Shown here: positions 43,116-46,021 of the stretch, one piece after another
Numbering within the stretch: position 1 is the stretch's first letter
Layout: the number at the start of each line of letters is the position of its first letter
From: Muribaculaceae bacterium
Lineage (GTDB): Bacteria; Bacteroidota; Bacteroidia; Bacteroidales; Muribaculaceae
Length of the DNA: 46,021 bases
Direction of reading: 5' to 3'
NCBI GenBank assembly: GCA_910573745.1
Contig: CAJSYI010000020.1
Location: forward strand, 1 to 46,021
Program-made: the position numbers and the translations under genes
Notes under the pieces: model-generated
The model's database searches: none
What the model saw: the letters and a program-made list of their open reading frames with translations, nothing else
What the model was told of the DNA's origin: nothing

Positions 43116-44492
43116 ATGAAGAATGTCTGTCTCTATTTCAAGATACATCAACCGTTCCGTCTGAAACGCTACCGTTTCTTCGACATCGGCAACGACCATT
43201 ATTATTACGATGATTTCACAAACGACGAAATCATCACCCGCCTCGCGGAGCAAAGCTATATCCCTATGGCAAAGACCCTGCTTGACATGATACGGGAAAA
43301 CGGCAAAGATTTCAGATTCGCACTTTCAATCACAGGCACAGCAATCGAACAGCTCCAGCTTTATGTGCCTGAATTCATAGGCATTCTGAAAGAACTTGCC
43401 GATACCGGATGCGTGGAGTTCCTTTCAGAGACCTATTCGCATTCGTTGGCTTCGCTCGAAGATACAGAAGAGTTCGTACGCGAAGTGAAACGCCACGACG
43501 ACCTGATACTCTCGCTTTTTGGAGTAAAACCGAAGGTATTCACCAACACGGAACTCATATTTGACGACGAAACAGCCCTTATGATAAGCTCAATGGGCTT
43601 CAAGACTGCGCTCACTGAAGGCGCAAAGCACATACTGGGATGGAAATCCCCCGATTATGTGTATTGCTCCGCGGCTTCACCGAAGCTTAAATTGCTGCTC
43701 ACCAACGACAAGCTTACGGAAGACATCTCTATAAGATTCGCCCGTACTGACTGGGACCGGTATCCTCTCACCGCAGACAAGTATATGGACTGGATTGCTG
43801 CCCTCCCCCAAGAAGAACAGGTTGTCAACCTGTATTTCCCTATGGACACTTTCGGCACGTTCCTGCCGAAGTCGACCGGCATATTCGATTTCATATATGC
43901 TTTGCCCCGGTTCGCCAAAGAACGCGGAATAGCCTTTGCGACTCCCTCGGAAGCCGCAGCGAGAATCAAACCGGTAGGCGAACTATCTGTCCCCTATCCT
44001 CTTTCCGGTACTGACGAGGCAAGAGACGTGTCGGCATGGAAAGGCAACGCAATACAACGCGAAGCCCTCCATAAGCTGTATTCCGTCTCCGAACGCGTCA
44101 ACCTTTGTTCCGACCGTCGTCTGAAACAGGACTGGGAGTATCTCCAAAGTTCCGACCATTTCTATTATATGAGCACGAAGAACCTGGCCGACGGTGCAGC
44201 CCATTCTTCGTTCAGTCCATACGATTCGCCTTTCTCGGCATTCACGAATTATATGAACGTGCTGGCCGACTTCATAGTCAGGGTACAGGAACAGTTCCCG
44301 GAAGAAATCGAGAACGAGGAGCTTAACTCCCTGTTGCTCACGATACGCAACCAGTCGGCTGAAATCGACGAACTCAACAAAGAGGTGAAAAACCTCCGGA
44401 ATAACATACTCAACTACGACGAGGACGACAAACGCCCTGCCGCAAAAGAGAAACTTAAAAACAGAAAACCAAAAACCAAAAGCAATCCTTAG
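43116..44492 (+). CDS. GH57 alpha-amylase-like protein
   Basis: Family GH57 protein of 458 residues, third gene of the glycogen operon. CSR1 is visible as KIHQPFRL (HQP 11-13), and the nucleophile region FTNTELIFDD carries E146. In the fourth conserved region, members I know read like MDYETFG with the acid/base aspartate; here residues 240-247 read YFPMDTFG, so proline (242) takes the aspartate place and D244 replaces the glutamate. It may therefore be an 'amylase-like' protein with weak or no hydrolase activity. A C-terminal coiled coil (ESRLLL-type helix followed by SAEIDELNKEVKNLRNN) and a lysine-rich tail follow. Confidence 0.88.
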   Translation: MKNVCLYFKIHQPFRLKRYRFFDIGNDHYYYDDFTNDEIITRLAEQSYIPMAKTLLDMIRENGKDFRFALSITGTAIEQLQLYVPEFIGILKELADTGCVEFLSETYSHSLASLEDTEEFVREVKRHDDLILSLFGVKPKVFTNTELIFDDETALMISSMGFKTALTEGAKHILGWKSPDYVYCSAASPKLKLLLTNDKLTEDISIRFARTDWDRYPLTADKYMDWIAALPQEEQVVNLYFPMDTFGTFLPKSTGIFDFIYALPRFAKERGIAFATPSEAAARIKPVGELSVPYPLSGTDEARDVSAWKGNAIQREALHKLYSVSERVNLCSDRRLKQDWEYLQSSDHFYYMSTKNLADGAAHSSFSPYDSPFSAFTNYMNVLADFIVRVQEQFPEEIENEELNSLLLTIRNQSAEIDELNKEVKNLRNNILNYDEDDKRPAAKEKLKNRKPKTKSNP

Positions 44493-44497
44493 AGGGG

Positions 44498-44616
44498 GGA
44501 GTTTTTATGAAGGATTTTGAGATGGATTCGCGCACACAGTCTCTGGAGTGTAGCATACCGAACTCCTGAAACAAAGGCGCGAAGACGCTTAAAAGGACAT
44601 CATAAATGCTCACTCC
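44498..44616. repeat. Structured repeat related to the core of the 28.9-kb element
   Basis: Begins 6 nt after the GH57 stop. Nested pairs are visible: GGAGT (44498-44502) with ACTCC (44612-44616), TTTATGA with TCATAAA, TTCGCGC (44527-44533) with GCGCGAA (44577-44583), and inner GGAGT/ACTCC. GATGGATT and AAGACGC flank the middle stem 61 nt apart; in the 28.9-kb element the same two blocks flank a different but equally paired stem 60 nt apart. This is compensatory change, so the two are probably members of one dispersed family. No gene is seen up to mdh at 44767. Confidence 0.6.
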
Positions 44617-44766
44617 AAAGACATCTTAGTGCATTTTCACGTCATTCCCGACCCTTCATCCGTTGCATAGCATATTATGCGCCCCGCCAAAAGGATCGCA
44701 AAGCCCTGTAAAATCAAAATACACTCTTAATCCCCTGTATCAAGGGACTATAAAAACACATTCAAA

Positions 44767-45780
44767 ATGAAATTTCTAACAAACGACAAGCTTCTCATCT
44801 CCGGCGCAGCCGGAATGATAGGCTCAAACATGGCTCAGACTGCCATGATGATGCATCTCACTCCAAACATCTGCATCTACGACCCATATGCAAAAGGTCT
44901 TGAAGGTGTGTATGAAGAACTTATGCATTGTGCTTTTGAAGGAGTCAACCTTACGTTCACCAACGACATCGAGACTGCCTTCACCGGAGCAAAATACATC
45001 GTAAGCTCAGGTGGAGCTCCACGCAAGGCCGGCATGACACGTGAAGACCTTCTCAAAGGAAATGCCCAGATAGCGGAAGAATTCGGGAAAAACGTCCGCA
45101 AGTACTGTCCGGACGTGAAACATGTAGTCGTTGTCTTCAATCCGGCCGACATCACCGGACTGATCACGCTTCTATATTCAGGACTTAAGCCGTCTCAGGT
45201 GTCAACGCTTGCGGCGCTGGACAGCACACGGCTTCGTTCAGAACTTTCACGGTATTTCGGCATTTCTCCCGACGAAGTGATCAATTCACGCACATACGGA
45301 GGCCACGGTGAACAGATGGCTGTGTTCGCATCCACAACAGAAATCGACGGGAAACCACTCACCGAAATCATAGGCACCGAACGTCTTCCCGAAAAGGACT
45401 GGGAAGAAATCAAACTCCGTGTCATCCAAGGAGGGAAAAACATTATCGACCTGCGGGGACGCTCTTCTTTCCAAAGCCCGGCATACCTTTCTATACGAAT
45501 GATAGCAGCAGCTATGGGCGGCGAACCTTTCAAATGGCCTGTAGGAACATACGTCAACAACACTCGCTTCTCTCATATCATGATGGCGATGGAGACGGAA
45601 GTCGGGAAAGACGGCACGATTTGCATTCCTGTCAAGGGCACACCCCAGGAAGAGAAGGAACTCGAAGAAAGCTACAAGCACCTGTGCAAACTTCGCGACG
45701 AGGTGATTTATCTCGGAATAATGCCTCCTATTGCCGAATGGGGCAAACTGAACCCTGCTCTTGACAAGCCATCCTGCTGA
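44767..45780 (+). CDS. mdh: Malate dehydrogenase
   Basis: NAD-dependent interconversion of malate and oxaloacetate, used by Bacteroidales mainly in the reductive branch toward succinate and propionate. The 337-residue chain has the Rossmann motif GAAGMIG (13-19), substrate arginines in APRKAGMTRED (R86, R92), LDSTRLR (D152, R155) and the active-site H180 in TYGGHGEQ. It is the Bacteroidetes-type LDH/MDH-fold enzyme rather than the E. coli type. No clear consensus promoter is visible before it. A terminator lies 144 nt after the stop. Confidence 0.93.
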   Translation: MKFLTNDKLLISGAAGMIGSNMAQTAMMMHLTPNICIYDPYAKGLEGVYEELMHCAFEGVNLTFTNDIETAFTGAKYIVSSGGAPRKAGMTREDLLKGNAQIAEEFGKNVRKYCPDVKHVVVVFNPADITGLITLLYSGLKPSQVSTLAALDSTRLRSELSRYFGISPDEVINSRTYGGHGEQMAVFASTTEIDGKPLTEIIGTERLPEKDWEEIKLRVIQGGKNIIDLRGRSSFQSPAYLSIRMIAAAMGGEPFKWPVGTYVNNTRFSHIMMAMETEVGKDGTICIPVKGTPQEEKELEESYKHLCKLRDEVIYLGIMPPIAEWGKLNPALDKPSC

Positions 45781-45866
45781 CTACCTTACCCTGAAATTGA
45801 CGTAAAGACAAAAACGGCGGGATTTCAACTCGAATTATTTAGCCGCTGAATTTTTGACAACGTATT

Positions 45867-45884
45867 AACGCGAGTTCGGGATAA
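45867..45884 (-). repeat. 18-bp repeat, right copy (inverted partner at 123-140)
   Basis: AACGCGAGTTCGGGATAA here is the exact reverse complement of the sequence at 123-140. It lies in the 3' untranslated region between mdh and its terminator. Flanking bases on either side do not extend the match. Confidence 0.6.
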
Positions 45885-45923
45885 CGAAAGCCCTAACGGC
45901 TGTTCTGAAAAGAGACATAGATT

Positions 45924-45956
45924 ATCAGGTGACCCGGTCGGGTCGCCTGATTTTTT
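45924..45956 (+). terminator. Terminator downstream of mdh
   Basis: A 12-bp stem (ATCAGGTGACCC / GGGTCGCCTGAT, one G-U pair) with a four-base loop GGTC is followed by six T. It can end the mdh transcript and separates it from the convergent partial gene. Confidence 0.9.
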
Positions 45957-45966
45957 ACCGTCGTGT

Positions 45967-46021
45967 TTACCGCCAGAAGACGAGCTGCCCGCTTGACTCG
46001 GGCACATCGTAATCGAAATTG
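45967..46021 (-). CDS. C-terminal end of an unidentified gene
   Basis: On the minus strand, entering from the window edge, a frame reads NFDYDVPESSGQLVFWR and stops at TAA (45967-45969), 11 nt beyond the terminator stem. It converges on mdh. Only 17 residues are visible, so no family can be given. Confidence 0.5.
   Translation of the reverse strand, partial: NFDYDVPESSGQLVFWR

Overview
The window reads as a chromosomal segment of a Bacteroidales bacterium, most likely from the Muribaculaceae or a close relative; that family-level placement is inference. Pointers seen directly are repeated matches to the Bacteroidetes promoter consensus (TTTG, about 19-20 bp, TAnnTTTG), A-rich start regions without clear Shine-Dalgarno sites, secreted proteins ending in type IX-secretion-like sorting domains, a DUF4492 gene ahead of cydAB, and a Bacteroidetes-type glycogen cluster. 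Coding DNA is moderately GC-rich, while intergenic DNA is clearly more AT-rich.

Layout. 1-0.5 kb: a broken 3' remnant of a peptidase-type ABC exporter, cut at an 18-bp sequence that recurs inverted at 45.87 kb. 0.5-2.8 kb (minus): HU-like protein, a 29-residue very basic protein, a structured leader and RNase G. 3.1-4.3 kb (minus): DJ-1-like and YigZ-like proteins, translationally coupled. 4.35-7.5 kb (plus): ApbE, RmuC, initiator tRNA-fMet and an RluA-type pseudouridine synthase. 7.9-14.4 kb (plus): an operon of three secreted proteins, two modular choice-of-anchor/Fn3-type and one BspA-type leucine-rich repeat. The first is out of frame at a G6 tract in its signal peptide. 14.6-21.4 kb (plus): TetR regulator, KAS III-like enzyme, FabG, IspD, RecG and a DbpA-like helicase with a DEFD box. 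21.5-25.1 kb: pyruvate:ferredoxin oxidoreductase.

25.2-27.8 kb (minus): a split ChrA pair and FolC. 28.0-29.2 kb holds a decayed surface-protein gene interrupted by a 311-bp MITE-like element with terminal inverted repeats. 29.3-32.4 kb (minus): DUF4492 protein, CydA and CydB (cytochrome bd oxidase). 32.5-38.0 kb (plus): SDR, DUF4494 protein, YggS, MFS transporter and transketolase. 38.1-39.3 kb: an abundant-type OmpA-family porin. 39.8-44.5 kb: glycogen debranching enzyme, GT4 glycogen synthase and a GH57 protein, followed by a structured repeat related to the core of the 28.9-kb element. 44.8-45.8 kb: malate dehydrogenase.

Together the genes describe core metabolism of a gut anaerobe that tolerates traces of oxygen: pyruvate oxidation to acetyl-CoA, malate dehydrogenase, bd-type respiration, pentose phosphate shuffling, glycogen turnover, fatty acid and isoprenoid synthesis, plus secreted surface proteins. 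The most unusual signals are the G-tract frameshift, the two covarying structured repeats (28.9 and 44.5 kb), the hairpin leader of RNase G, the fabG-ispD hairpin, and the 18-bp inverted pair at the window ends. No CRISPR array, rRNA or prophage was found.
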